42,205 nt of DNA, taken from positions 1 to 42,205 of the forward strand of contig NZ_BAOG01000096.1 in NCBI RefSeq assembly GCF_000400365.1. The letters run 5' to 3'. The notes under the pieces were generated by a model. That model saw only the letters and a list, made by a program, of their open reading frames with translations. It did not search any database and was not told the origin of the DNA. The translations under genes were made by a program, and so were the position numbers. Below, piece after piece: positions 24,455-32,353 of the stretch (position 1 is its first letter; the number at the start of each line of letters is the position of its first letter). This DNA is from Vibrio jasicida CAIM 1864 = LMG 25398. GTDB lineage: Bacteria; Pseudomonadota; Gammaproteobacteria; Enterobacterales; Vibrionaceae.

Positions 24455-24472
24455 GCACGAAACGTTTGGTGC
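24455..24472. promoter_or_regulatory. LacI-type palindromic operator candidate
   Basis: GCACGAAACGTTTGGTGC is an 18-bp near-perfect palindrome (8 of 9 pairs) with a central CG, the hallmark of LacI/PurR/Cra-family operators. The inner AAACGTTTG equals the PurR core. It directly abuts the CRP-like box. Confidence 0.45.
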
Positions 24473-24515
24473 ACAAACGTAATCGCTGTCAATGTTACAT
24501 GACTGTTGCGCGACA

Positions 24516-24539
24516 TTACCCTCATTGATAATAGGGTAA
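24516..24539. promoter_or_regulatory. 24-bp palindrome TTACCCT-N10-AGGGTAA
   Basis: Perfect 7-bp arms (24516-24522, 24533-24539) separated by 10 bp, about one helical turn, as for a dimeric regulator. No family assigned. Confidence 0.4.
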
Positions 24540-24709
24540 GTTGTGAGTGTTTTTTGTACTGTGGAACGTCAAATGCTTGCTTCAGTTTTAATCGATTTTT
24601 ATTCGCGTTTGGGGGACGAAAATTGGAGCCGATTCCCCCCTCGCTGAACTAGGCAAATCATGCCAAAATTGCTATTTTTCCTGCTCATCAACCTTTTAAG
24701 AGTTTTGTT

Positions 24710-25681
24710 ATGCAAACGAACTGGCAACCTACCGCTTCTATGGAACAACTACGTCAACGTGCGATGTTGATTACCGCTATTCGTCAATTCTTCGCCGAGC
24801 GACAGGTGATGGAAGTCGACACGCCAGCGATGAGTCACGCGACGGTGACAGACATTCATTTGCATACCTTCCAGACTGAATTTGTAGGACCAGGCTATGC
24901 CGGTGGCAGCAAACTGTTCTTTATGACCAGTCCTGAATTCCATATGAAGCGCCTACTGGCTGCGGGCAGTGGTTGTATTTACCAAATCAACAAAGCTTTT
25001 CGTAATGAAGAGAATGGTCGTCACCACAATCCTGAATTCACCATGTTGGAGTGGTACCGTATCGGTTTTGATCATCATAAGCTGATGGACGAAATGGATG
25101 ACCTACTACAACTGGTATTGAAGTGCGGCGCTGCTGAGCGAATGACTTACCAGCAAGCTTTTATTGACGTACTTGGTGCGTGCCCGTTAGAAGGCTCGAT
25201 GCAAGAGCTAAAAGCAGTCGCGGCAAAGCTGGGTTTGAGTGACATTGCAGAGCCAGAAGAAGATCGTGATACCTTGCTGCAACTGTTGTTCAGCATCGGT
25301 GTGGAAGCCAAGATTGGTCAGCAAGTCCCTGTGTTTGTTTATGACTTCCCAGCTTCACAAGCCGCGCTGGCAAAGATCAACCCACAAGATACCCGTGTCG
25401 CGGATCGCTTTGAGGTGTACTTCAAAGGCATTGAATTGGCGAACGGCTTCCATGAACTCGATAACCCGAAAGAGCAATTAGCACGTTTCGAACAAGATAA
25501 CGCTAAGCGTCTAGAAATGGGCTTGAAGCCACAACCTATCGATTTCCATCTGATTGGTGCATTAGAGGCGGGTTTGCCAGATTGTGCTGGTGTGGCATTA
25601 GGCATTGATCGTTTGATTATGTTGGCATTAGGTTGCGACCATATTGATGAAGTGACCGCTTTCCCATTCCCAATTGCTTAA
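24710..25681 (+). CDS. epmA: EF-P--(R)-beta-lysine ligase EpmA
   Basis: Class II aminoacyl-tRNA-synthetase paralogue that attaches beta-lysine to EF-P Lys34. The 323 residues correspond to the catalytic domain of lysyl-tRNA synthetase without the anticodon-binding domain, as expected. Motif 2 is FRNEENGRHHNPEFTMLEWY (about 98-117) and motif 3 is GVALGIDRLIML near the C terminus. The start ATG follows an AT-rich leader without a strong Shine-Dalgarno. It is divergent from frdA, as in E. coli, and followed after 9 nt by the VanZ-like gene. Confidence 0.97.
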   Translation: MQTNWQPTASMEQLRQRAMLITAIRQFFAERQVMEVDTPAMSHATVTDIHLHTFQTEFVGPGYAGGSKLFFMTSPEFHMKRLLAAGSGCIYQINKAFRNEENGRHHNPEFTMLEWYRIGFDHHKLMDEMDDLLQLVLKCGAAERMTYQQAFIDVLGACPLEGSMQELKAVAAKLGLSDIAEPEEDRDTLLQLLFSIGVEAKIGQQVPVFVYDFPASQAALAKINPQDTRVADRFEVYFKGIELANGFHELDNPKEQLARFEQDNAKRLEMGLKPQPIDFHLIGALEAGLPDCAGVALGIDRLIMLALGCDHIDEVTAFPFPIA

Positions 25682-25690
25682 GGATTGATG

Positions 25691-26065
25691 ATGAACCTAA
25701 CCGCTGCCCGTTTCGTTCTACTGAGCTATGCCGCCCTCATTGCTTATCTTTCTTTGAGTTCGGGTGAGTTGCAAGATTGGGGTGACATTGCGTACTTGGA
25801 TAAGATGCAGCATGCGATGGCGTACAGTGGTTTTGGTTTCTTAGGTTGCTTTTGTGTTTCAAAGTGGCGTCAGCGTTGGACGATAGCAGTGAGTATTTTG
25901 TTATTTAGTGCCGTGATTGAAGTTCTGCAAGGGTATGTGGGTCGACAAACGTCATGGCATGATCTGATTGCGAACACCATTGGTATCGCAACTGGTCTGC
26001 TATGTTACCGTATTTGGAGCCTCTATCGACCTAGGTTGGTGAAGTCGTTATACTCAATTCGTTAA
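25691..26065 (+). CDS. VanZ-like family membrane protein
   Basis: Small inner-membrane protein of 124 residues with about four helices. VanZ-type features are present: YLDKMQHAMAYSGFG after helix 1, AVIEVLQG, and GRQTSWHDLIANTIGIATG with the conserved D..N..G. VanZ gives low teicoplanin resistance in enterococci; the role in Gram-negatives is unknown. AGGA overlaps the end of epmA and favours the ATG at 25691 (another at 25688), so it is very likely co-transcribed with epmA. Confidence 0.82.
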   Translation: MNLTAARFVLLSYAALIAYLSLSSGELQDWGDIAYLDKMQHAMAYSGFGFLGCFCVSKWRQRWTIAVSILLFSAVIEVLQGYVGRQTSWHDLIANTIGIATGLLCYRIWSLYRPRLVKSLYSIR

Positions 26066-26086
26066 TGAAGAGGGAATACGATAACC

Positions 26087-26722
26087 ATGAAAACGCGCGA
26101 CAAAATTGTCTATGCCGCACTGGAGTTGTTTAACCAACATGGTGAGCGCAATATCACAACCAATCACATTGCTGACCATATTGAAATTAGCCCAGGCAAC
26201 CTTTACTACCACTTTCGTAATAAGCAAGAAATCGTGCGTGAGATCTTCGCACTTTACTCTGCGGAGTTGCTAGAAAGATTCACTCCAATTCAAGGTTCTC
26301 AAGAGAGCCTGACCATGCTGAAAAGCTACCTAGATTCCATTTTTACGCTAATGTGGAAGTACCGTTTCTTTTACGCAAACTTACCGGAAATCTTATCGCG
26401 CGATGAAAAGCTGCATGATGAGTACATTGATGTTCAGGAAAAGCTCCAAGCGAACCTGATTGCCATCATGCAAGAGTTCGTGTCGTTGAAGTTGTTGAAC
26501 GTTGACCAAACACAATTGAAGCCTTTGGTTTGTACTCTGCATTTGATTGCGTGTAGCTGGCTAGCGTATCAATCAGCGATGTCTCCAAAAACAGAAATCA
26601 CCGAAACAATGGTAAAACAAGGCATGCTACAAATGCTAAATGTGGTGAAGCCTGTTGCGACAGAGCAAGGCATGGAGCAGTTACTGCTACTCGAAGAGGC
26701 TTTAAGCACACTACACAGTTAG
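26087..26722 (+). CDS. TetR/AcrR family transcriptional regulator
   Basis: One-component repressor type, 211 residues. The N-terminal helix-turn-helix is TTNHIADHIEISPGNLYYHF (about 24-43) followed by RNKQEIVREIF, typical of TetR. The C-terminal ligand domain (about 60-205) has no recognised signature. It begins 21 nt after the VanZ-like gene on the same strand and may form an operon with epmA and vanZ. The target genes are not evident; nearby palindromes at 24516-24539 or 26750-26802 are possible sites but this is speculative. Confidence 0.88.
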   Translation: MKTRDKIVYAALELFNQHGERNITTNHIADHIEISPGNLYYHFRNKQEIVREIFALYSAELLERFTPIQGSQESLTMLKSYLDSIFTLMWKYRFFYANLPEILSRDEKLHDEYIDVQEKLQANLIAIMQEFVSLKLLNVDQTQLKPLVCTLHLIACSWLAYQSAMSPKTEITETMVKQGMLQMLNVVKPVATEQGMEQLLLLEEALSTLHS

Positions 26723-26749
26723 TACTATTTTCCCTCCTTATTAACATTA

Positions 26750-26802
26750 GAAAATGAGAGTATGGCTCAATGCTTAAGGTTTAGAGCGCAGCTCTCATTT
26801 TC
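26750..26802. repeat. 11-bp inverted repeat between tetR and the DHH gene
   Basis: GAAAATGAGAG (26750-26760) and CTCTCATTTTC (26792-26802) are perfect complements around a 31-nt loop. No T run follows in either direction. It could act as the 3' hairpin of the tetR message or as a structural element. Confidence 0.7.
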
Positions 26803-26817
26803 AGTCCCTCCCTTGAG

Positions 26818-26845
26818 TTGACTTGCTGTGCTCATTTCGCACAAT
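26818..26845 (+). promoter_or_regulatory. Probable sigma-70 promoter of the DHH gene
   Basis: TTGACT (26818-26823), 16-nt spacer, CACAAT (26840-26845), about 60 nt upstream of the ATG at 26908; -35 is 5/6 and -10 is 4/6. Confidence 0.5.
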
Positions 26846-26907
26846 AGGATTCATACACCCCCAATTATCTGTTGGGATATGACTCTCGATAAAGGAACTA
26901 TCGTTCA

Positions 26908-27864
26908 ATGAACTACGACATTTTTAATGGCGATGCCGATGGCATCATCGCATTGTTGCAATTGCGTTTGGCGGATCCCATCGAAGCTAAGTTGGTGACT
27001 GGTGTTAAACGTGATATTAAGCTGGTGGAAAAGGTCGATCTGCAAGCTGGCGATGAGCTGACGGTATTAGACATTTCAATGGAAAAGAACATGGTAGGTC
27101 TAGAGCAAGCATTGGCTCAAGGCGCGCATGTGTTTTACGCTGATCACCACAAAGCGGGTGAGATTCCTCAACATGGTAACTTAGATGCGCACATCGACCT
27201 TGATGCTAATATGTGTACCGCTTTGATTGTCGATAAACTGCTTGATGGCCGTTTTCATACATGGGCGATCACCGCTGCTTATGGTGATAACTTGATTGCT
27301 AAAGCGGATGCGTTGGCGGACAAAATCGAACTCAATGAAGAGCAAAAAGCGCAGTTAAAAGAGCTAGGTACACTGATTAACTACAATGGCTACGGCTCGA
27401 AAGTTGATGATCTTCACTTCCATCCGGCGGATTTGTATCGTGCACTTCTTCAGTACACTTCTCCATTTGATGCTATTGAAGATAAAGTGTCACCTTACTA
27501 CCAATTACAATCGGCTTATCAGCAAGATATGGATGCGGCACTAGCTGTCCCGGCAACTCACGAAAGCTCAAAGCTCAAGCTGTTTGAACTACCGAATAAT
27601 GCAGCATCACGCCGAATAAGTGGTGTTTATGGCAACTGGCTTGCGAACCAAAATCCAGACTCTGCGCATGCGGTATTAACTGAAAATACAGATGGCACAT
27701 ACACGGTTTCTCTTCGTGCTCCGTTGAATAACAAGCAAGGTGCCGTGGCTGTGTGTGGGCAGTTCCCTACTGGTGGTGGAAGAGAAGCGGCGGCGGGTAT
27801 TAATGCGTTAAGTAAAGATGATGTAAGTGCCTTTATTGATGCGGTAGAGACCTATTACGCATAG
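26908..27864 (+). CDS. DHH family phosphoesterase
   Basis: Predicted metal-dependent phosphodiesterase of the DHH/DHHA1 class, 318 residues. Metal-ligand motifs are in order: NGDADG (7-12), LDIS (about 54-57), ADHHK (about 77-81, the DHH signature) and a further Asp near 95-97. The C-terminal DHHA1-like domain carries GGGREAAAGI (about 284-293) for substrate phosphate binding. Relatives include RecJ and nanoRNase/c-di-AMP enzymes, but substrate cannot be told from sequence. Flanked by its own promoter and terminator, so monocistronic. Confidence 0.9.
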   Translation: MNYDIFNGDADGIIALLQLRLADPIEAKLVTGVKRDIKLVEKVDLQAGDELTVLDISMEKNMVGLEQALAQGAHVFYADHHKAGEIPQHGNLDAHIDLDANMCTALIVDKLLDGRFHTWAITAAYGDNLIAKADALADKIELNEEQKAQLKELGTLINYNGYGSKVDDLHFHPADLYRALLQYTSPFDAIEDKVSPYYQLQSAYQQDMDAALAVPATHESSKLKLFELPNNAASRRISGVYGNWLANQNPDSAHAVLTENTDGTYTVSLRAPLNNKQGAVAVCGQFPTGGGREAAAGINALSKDDVSAFIDAVETYYA

Positions 27865-27885
27865 CGCTTTCCCAAATATACATAT

Positions 27886-27913
27886 AAAAAAGGAGCCGAG
27901 TGGCTCCTTTTTT
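27886..27913. terminator. Bidirectional terminator, DHH gene / envC
   Basis: AAAAAAGGAGCC (27886-27897), GAGT loop, GGCTCCTTTTTT (27902-27913). Confidence 0.93.
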
Positions 27914-27937
27914 ATTGCGAAACAATAAGTTGAGTAG

Positions 27938-29065
27938 TTAACGTTTCAGCCAAGATTTCGGGTTTTGCGCTTCACTGTTACGGCGGATCTCGAAGTAGAG
28001 CGAGGCACGGTCTTGACCACCAGTATCCCCCGCGAGTGCAATGACTTCACCTGCTGTCACCTTATCGCCTTCTTTCTTAGTTAACGCTTGGTTGTAGCCA
28101 TAAAGCGTCATATCGCCCTTACCATGGTCAAGCAAAACGACTAGACCATAACCACGTAAGTACTCCGCAAATACAACGGTACCTGGGTAAACCGCCTTCA
28201 CTTGCTGGCCATAATTAGCTGAGAGCACCATGCCTTTCCAGTTTACTTGGCCGGTTTGTTTGGTGCCAAAGTTATGTAGGACGCGACCTTTTAATGGCCA
28301 TGGCAATTTACCGCGCTGTTTCGCAATACCATCCATCGGCACTGCGTTACGTTTCGCGGCTTTCGCGATCTCGGCTTTTAGACGGGTTTCGTTGCGTTGT
28401 AGTTCAGAAAGGTAACGCTTGTCGTCTTTGATGCTTTTTTGAATCTTGCTCAGTGTCCCTTTACGTTTCGACTGGGTATTTGCCAACGAAGAACGTTTTT
28501 CGGATTGCTGTTTGAGCAGGGTTTCAATTTGTGCTTTTTCGAGCTCGAGTTGGTTCTTATTATGTGCCAACTCCTGCGTGGTCTTGGTGATGTCATCAAT
28601 CACTTTTGTCCGTGCTTTTGCCAAATGCTGGAAGTACTGACTAATGCGATCTTCTTCTACACCTTGATTCAAAAGGTGACCATTGGCTTTGGCTCTTTCT
28701 GTCACGTAGTAGGTCTGAAGCAGCTGCTTTAGCTCTTCTTCCTGCGCCTGACGCTGACCTTCTTGCAGAGCAATCTTCTCTTCTAACTTATTAATGTTTT
28801 GATCAGCCTGCGCTAAGTCTGCTTTGGTTTGCTTGATTTCTCTTTCTAATTTAGAAATACCAAGCTCTTGGTTTTTTAGCGACTTTTGTAGATCGTTCAG
28901 TTGTTTTTCTTGAGAGGTGAGTGACTTACGCTGGCGGTTAATTTCGCTGGAAACGCCTTTCAGCTCTTGCTGGCTAGCAGCGGAAGAGGTGATGGGATAT
29001 GTGGCAGATAAAGCACAAGTTAATAAAATAGCCGAGCGTAGCACTGGGTGATTTTGTTTTCGCAC
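27938..29065 (-). CDS. envC: Murein hydrolase activator EnvC
   Basis: Periplasmic activator of the division amidases AmiA/AmiB at the septum. There is a signal peptide ending near SSAAS, a long coiled coil (about 30-250, Gln/Glu/Lys-rich heptads) and a C-terminal LytM domain (about 260-end). The LytM domain is degenerate: the catalytic HxH position reads YFEIRR and the first ligand site HNFG, as in E. coli EnvC, so it should activate rather than cut. It ends NPKSWLKR (E. coli NPQPWLGR). The start is uncertain: GTG at 29065 with an AGG upstream is preferred; another GTG at 29083 is in frame. In E. coli envC follows gpmI; here they are 4 kb apart and opposite. Confidence 0.93.
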   Translation of the reverse strand: MRKQNHPVLRSAILLTCALSATYPITSSAASQQELKGVSSEINRQRKSLTSQEKQLNDLQKSLKNQELGISKLEREIKQTKADLAQADQNINKLEEKIALQEGQRQAQEEELKQLLQTYYVTERAKANGHLLNQGVEEDRISQYFQHLAKARTKVIDDITKTTQELAHNKNQLELEKAQIETLLKQQSEKRSSLANTQSKRKGTLSKIQKSIKDDKRYLSELQRNETRLKAEIAKAAKRNAVPMDGIAKQRGKLPWPLKGRVLHNFGTKQTGQVNWKGMVLSANYGQQVKAVYPGTVVFAEYLRGYGLVVLLDHGKGDMTLYGYNQALTKKEGDKVTAGEVIALAGDTGGQDRASLYFEIRRNSEAQNPKSWLKR

Positions 29066-29109
29066 TTGAGAGTTACCTACCACATTATTGCCAAAAGATT
29101 AAATGACGA

Positions 29110-29931
29110 TTAAATACCATCCCCGTGGATAAAGCTTTGCGATTTGCCATTAAAGCCTTGATCCATATCGAGAGAAGGTTTGTCCGTTTTTGGACGACCA
29201 ACAATTTTCGCAGGCACTCCCGCCACAGTTGTGTGCGGTGGCACTGCTTGCAATACCACAGAGCAAGAGCCGATTTTCGCGCCTTCACCTACTTCGATAT
29301 TGCCAAGAATTTTTGCACCGGCGCCGATCATGACGCCTTCGCGAATTTTCGGGTGACGGTCACCGCATTCTTTGCCAGTACCACCAAGGGTGACATCCTG
29401 TAAAATAGACACATCGTTTTCTACGACAGCCGTTTCACCGATCACGATGCCTGTCGCATGGTCTAGCATGATACCACTACCGATGCGTGCCGCAGGGTGA
29501 ATATCCACCTGACATGCCACAGAGATCTGGTTTTGTAGATAAGTCGCAAGTGCGTGACGCCCTTGCTTCCAGAGCCAGTTTGCTACGCGGTAGCCTTGCA
29601 GAGCATGATAGCCCTTTAGATAAAGCAGTGGCATTGAGTACATCGAAACCGCTGGGTCACGATTCACCGTTGCACAAATATCGCAGGCCGCGCCGTCCGT
29701 GATGGTTGGATCGGCCGCGAAGGCTTCTTCAACCACTTCACGTACTGCCATTGCAGGCATGGAAGCGGTGTTCAATTTGTTTGCCAGAATGTAGCTTAAC
29801 GCAGCACACAAGCTTTCATGCTTGATGATAGTCGCATGGTAAAAGCTCGCCAACATAGGCTCTTGCTCTGACATCTCACGGGCTTCTGAGACAATTTTGT
29901 CCCAGACTTTTTGTTTTTCGCAGTGTTTCAT
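29110..29931 (-). CDS. cysE: Serine O-acetyltransferase
   Basis: First step of cysteine synthesis: L-serine + acetyl-CoA to O-acetylserine. The 273-residue length from the ATG at 29931 equals E. coli CysE. An N-terminal helical domain (1-140) is followed by left-handed beta-helix hexapeptide repeats (about 140-250), with the catalytic block LDHATGIVIGETAVV and QDVTLGGTGK. The C terminus is IHGDGI; this Ile-ending tail docks into CysK to form the cysteine synthase complex. An in-frame TTG at 29937 is ignored. Part of gpsA-cysE gene pair, 78 nt after gpsA. Confidence 0.97.
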   Translation of the reverse strand: MKHCEKQKVWDKIVSEAREMSEQEPMLASFYHATIIKHESLCAALSYILANKLNTASMPAMAVREVVEEAFAADPTITDGAACDICATVNRDPAVSMYSMPLLYLKGYHALQGYRVANWLWKQGRHALATYLQNQISVACQVDIHPAARIGSGIMLDHATGIVIGETAVVENDVSILQDVTLGGTGKECGDRHPKIREGVMIGAGAKILGNIEVGEGAKIGSCSVVLQAVPPHTTVAGVPAKIVGRPKTDKPSLDMDQGFNGKSQSFIHGDGI

Positions 29932-30009
29932 TCTCAATGTCCTGAGTGGTTCTTCCGTGACCCGACAACTTCTATTCTTCTCAGATGAGGTGCAAAGGGG
30001 CGTAGAGTG

Positions 30010-31047
30010 CTACTTTCCTTCGGCTTTTTTGTCACGAGCAAGTAAATCTTGCGCTGCCAGGCGTGCATCCTTCCCTTGATACAATACTTGATAAATTTGG
30101 TCAACAATTGGCATTTCAACGTCCATGCGTTGAGAAAGCATCCACACTTCCTTCGTGTTACGGTAGCCTTCCACCACTTGGCCGATCTCTTCTTGAGCGG
30201 TGTCGACATCTTTACCTTTGCCTAGTGCCAAACCAAAACGGCGGTTACGTGATTGGTTATCGGTACAAGTCAATACAAGATCACCCAAACCAGCCATGCC
30301 CATAAAGGTCTCTGGTTGTGCGCCCAGTGCAGCGCCAAGGCGGCTCATTTCCGCAAGGCCACGTGTGATGAGTGCCGTACGTGCGTTCGCACCAAAACCA
30401 ATGCCGTCAGACATACCTGCACCAATGGCGATAACGTTTTTCACGGCACCGCCAAGTTGCATGCCGATGAAGTCGTTGTTTGCGTAAACACGGAAAGTTT
30501 TACTGCAATGGATTTTTTCTTGCAGATCAGCAACGAAATCTGAGTCTGGAGAGGCAACAGAGATGGCTGTTGGCATGCCCATCGCAAGTTCTTTTGCGAA
30601 AGTAGGACCTGAAAGTACCGCGAGAGAGTAACTCTCACCAATAATGTCGAAAGCCACTTCTTTAAGTAGACGACCTGTTTCTGGTTCTAGGCCCTTGGTT
30701 GCCCAGCAAATACGAGAATCTTCACGTAGGAAAGGCTTGCAGCTATTCAGTACGATGCCAAAGACATGGCTAGGAACGACGACTAACAAGTCACGGCTTG
30801 CTTGAACGGCTTTTTCTAAATCCGATTCAATAATCAAGCTTTCAGGGAAATCAATACCAGGTAAGAATTCATGGTTGGCACGATCTGCCTCAAGGCGAGC
30901 CATGTGTGCTGGCTCATGACCCCAAAGAACCACGTTCGCACCGTTGCGAGCAAGGGAAATCGCCAAAGAAGTGCCGTATGAACCTGCGCCAATCACCGTC
31001 ATTGCGATGTCTTTACCGTAAGCATTGTTGGTATTTGCTTGTGTCAT
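30010..31047 (-). CDS. gpsA: Glycerol-3-phosphate dehydrogenase [NAD(P)+]
   Basis: Reduces dihydroxyacetone phosphate to sn-glycerol 3-phosphate for phospholipid synthesis. The 345-residue protein has the Rossmann motif GAGSYGTSLA (about 20-29), ATKGLEP, GPTFAKELA and the catalytic-lysine region LGGAVKNVIAIGAGM (about 203-217), then GLGDLVLTCT and SRNRRFG. Genes gpsA and cysE are adjacent on the same strand, as in E. coli. The secB terminator-like stem lies upstream (31145-31186), so gpsA probably has its own promoter between 31048 and 31144. Confidence 0.97.
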   Translation of the reverse strand: MTQANTNNAYGKDIAMTVIGAGSYGTSLAISLARNGANVVLWGHEPAHMARLEADRANHEFLPGIDFPESLIIESDLEKAVQASRDLLVVVPSHVFGIVLNSCKPFLREDSRICWATKGLEPETGRLLKEVAFDIIGESYSLAVLSGPTFAKELAMGMPTAISVASPDSDFVADLQEKIHCSKTFRVYANNDFIGMQLGGAVKNVIAIGAGMSDGIGFGANARTALITRGLAEMSRLGAALGAQPETFMGMAGLGDLVLTCTDNQSRNRRFGLALGKGKDVDTAQEEIGQVVEGYRNTKEVWMLSQRMDVEMPIVDQIYQVLYQGKDARLAAQDLLARDKKAEGK

Positions 31048-31144
31048 GCTACCGCCTAATTGTCTTTCTACTAATAGAATCTAGTTCATAATCGCCAGAT
31101 TTTACGCTCTCTAGCGGCTAGGAACTAGGATCTTTCAGAAATAA

Positions 31145-31186
31145 AAAATGCACATTGCATCACTGGTTAGACGCGTTGTGCATTTT
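31145..31186 (-). terminator. Probable terminator of secB
   Basis: AAAATGCACA (31145-31154) and TGTGCATTTT (31177-31186), a perfect 10-bp stem with a 22-nt loop. On the minus strand the stem ends in TTTTTT-AT. The large loop makes it less certain. Confidence 0.55.
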
Positions 31187-31247
31187 CTTAAGGTATATGC
31201 CGTGTCGAATTAGAATCTACTATGACACGTCACTTACAAAACGTGAA

Positions 31248-31712
31248 TTACGCTTCAGCTTCGCCTTGTTGAGCTTGCTGTTGTAGGTAGTTCATGAACA
31301 GCGCGTCGAAGTTAACTGGCGCTAGGTTCAGTTGAGGGAACGTACCTTTAACCACTAGGCTTGAGATAGTTTCACGAGCGTAAGGGAATAGGATGTTCGG
31401 GCAGAATGCGCCTAGGCAATGTGCTAGTTGGCCTGCTTCCATTTGCTCAGCTGTGAAGATACCACCTTGTTGAACTTCACATAGGAACGCTGTTTCTTCT
31501 TCGTTCTTTACAGTAACTGTTAGACGTAGAACTACTTCGTAAACGCCTTCACCAAGCTCACGGCTTTGAGTGTCTAGGTCTAGTTTAACGTCTGGGTTCC
31601 ACTCTTTTTGGAACATTACTGGAGAGTTAGGCGCTTCAAAAGAAACGTCTTTTAGGAAGATGCGTTGAATTGCGAAGTTTTGTTGTGCGTCTTGTGGTGC
31701 TGCTTCAGCCAT
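31248..31712 (-). CDS. secB: Protein-export chaperone SecB
   Basis: Homotetrameric cytoplasmic chaperone that keeps preproteins unfolded and hands them to SecA. At 154 residues it is of standard length. Family landmarks are QRIFLKDVSFEAPNSP (about 16-31), AGQLAHCLGAFCPNILFPYARE (about 107-128) and the C-terminal helix with Ala/Gln tail. The ATG at 31712 has AAGGA seven nt upstream; an in-frame ATG at 31733 would add seven residues and is less likely. In E. coli grxC lies just upstream of secB; here it is missing and the yibN gene is next. Confidence 0.97.
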   Translation of the reverse strand: MAEAAPQDAQQNFAIQRIFLKDVSFEAPNSPVMFQKEWNPDVKLDLDTQSRELGEGVYEVVLRLTVTVKNEEETAFLCEVQQGGIFTAEQMEAGQLAHCLGAFCPNILFPYARETISSLVVKGTFPQLNLAPVNFDALFMNYLQQQAQQGEAEA

Positions 31713-31784
31713 TTTTAAATCCTTAATAAACATTTGTTGAGCCTAGAACGATCTAAACCCAGAAATATGGTTTGTCCTGAGACT

Positions 31785-31875
31785 AACTGAGCAAATCTAC
31801 ATTGACTAGATGAAGCGCGTATTACGTGCAAAGCGTCACAACTTAGTGCTTCAACTGCTTTCTATTTGCTCAGTT
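31785..31875. repeat. 12-bp inverted repeat spanning the secB-yibN gap
   Basis: AACTGAGCAAAT (31785-31796) and ATTTGCTCAGTT (31864-31875) are perfect complements 67 nt apart. Inside, GAAGC (31813-31817) can pair with GCTTC near 31850. The transcript on either strand could fold into a long hairpin in the gap where E. coli has grxC. No ORF is present. Confidence 0.75.
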
Positions 31876-31918
31876 TATATAAACGAGGCTTGGCAAAATT
31901 GGATTTTTACCGCGAACC

Positions 31919-32353
31919 TTATTTTTTACCACGTACTAGCGGTAGGTTCGCTTCGCTCCATGCAATCAAGCCATTTTTCAGTAGGCTTACGTTTTCGAAG
32001 CCTGCTTTAGCTAGTAGGTTTGCACTTTCTTGAGCAGTTTGGCCTGTTTTGCATACCACAATGATTGGGTCTGATTTACGGTTTTCAAGGCTACCAAAGT
32101 TACCAGCTTTGATATCTGACGGTAAAATGTGAAGTGCGTCGGTGATATGGCCTTGTTTGAACTCATCTTTAGAGCGGATATCGACCACAACGCCGTTTTC
32201 ACGGTTCATTAGGTGAGTCAGTTGGTTTACGTTAATCTCTTTGTATGCGGCTGTCGCTGACTTCACGATGTTCATGATGAATGCGACAAGAAGACCTACC
32301 CAAACCAAAGATAGAATCATGTTCTGTTGGAAAAAATCAATGTACTCTTGCAT
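31919..32353 (-). CDS. yibN: Membrane-anchored rhodanese-like protein YibN
   Basis: A 144-residue protein with one N-terminal membrane helix (about 12-32) and a cytoplasmic rhodanese domain (about 40-140). The active-site loop begins at C101 (CKTGQTAQ). VVDIRSKDEF and GHITDALHILPSDI are typical. It matches E. coli YibN in layout, ending LPLVRGK. The physiological sulfur acceptor is unknown. Upstream of secB on the same strand; co-transcription is possible. Confidence 0.9.
   Translation of the reverse strand: MQEYIDFFQQNMILSLVWVGLLVAFIMNIVKSATAAYKEINVNQLTHLMNRENGVVVDIRSKDEFKQGHITDALHILPSDIKAGNFGSLENRKSDPIIVVCKTGQTAQESANLLAKAGFENVSLLKNGLIAWSEANLPLVRGKK

Larger units (their letters stand above)
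24260..24709. promoter_or_regulatory. Divergent frdA / epmA control region
   Basis: This 450-bp region has no supported ORF and several operator-like elements, listed separately: a CRP-like box (24439-24454), an abutting 18-bp palindrome (24455-24472), and TTACCCT-N10-AGGGTAA (24516-24539). A TTGACA on the minus strand lies at 24487-24492 but has no good -10 partner. Single TTGAT FNR half-sites occur, none with a good second half. Confidence 0.6.

Noticed and set aside
27938..28300. Active M23 peptidase domain in EnvC
   Set aside because: The zinc ligands of LytM are replaced, as in E. coli EnvC, so it is an activator and not a hydrolase.
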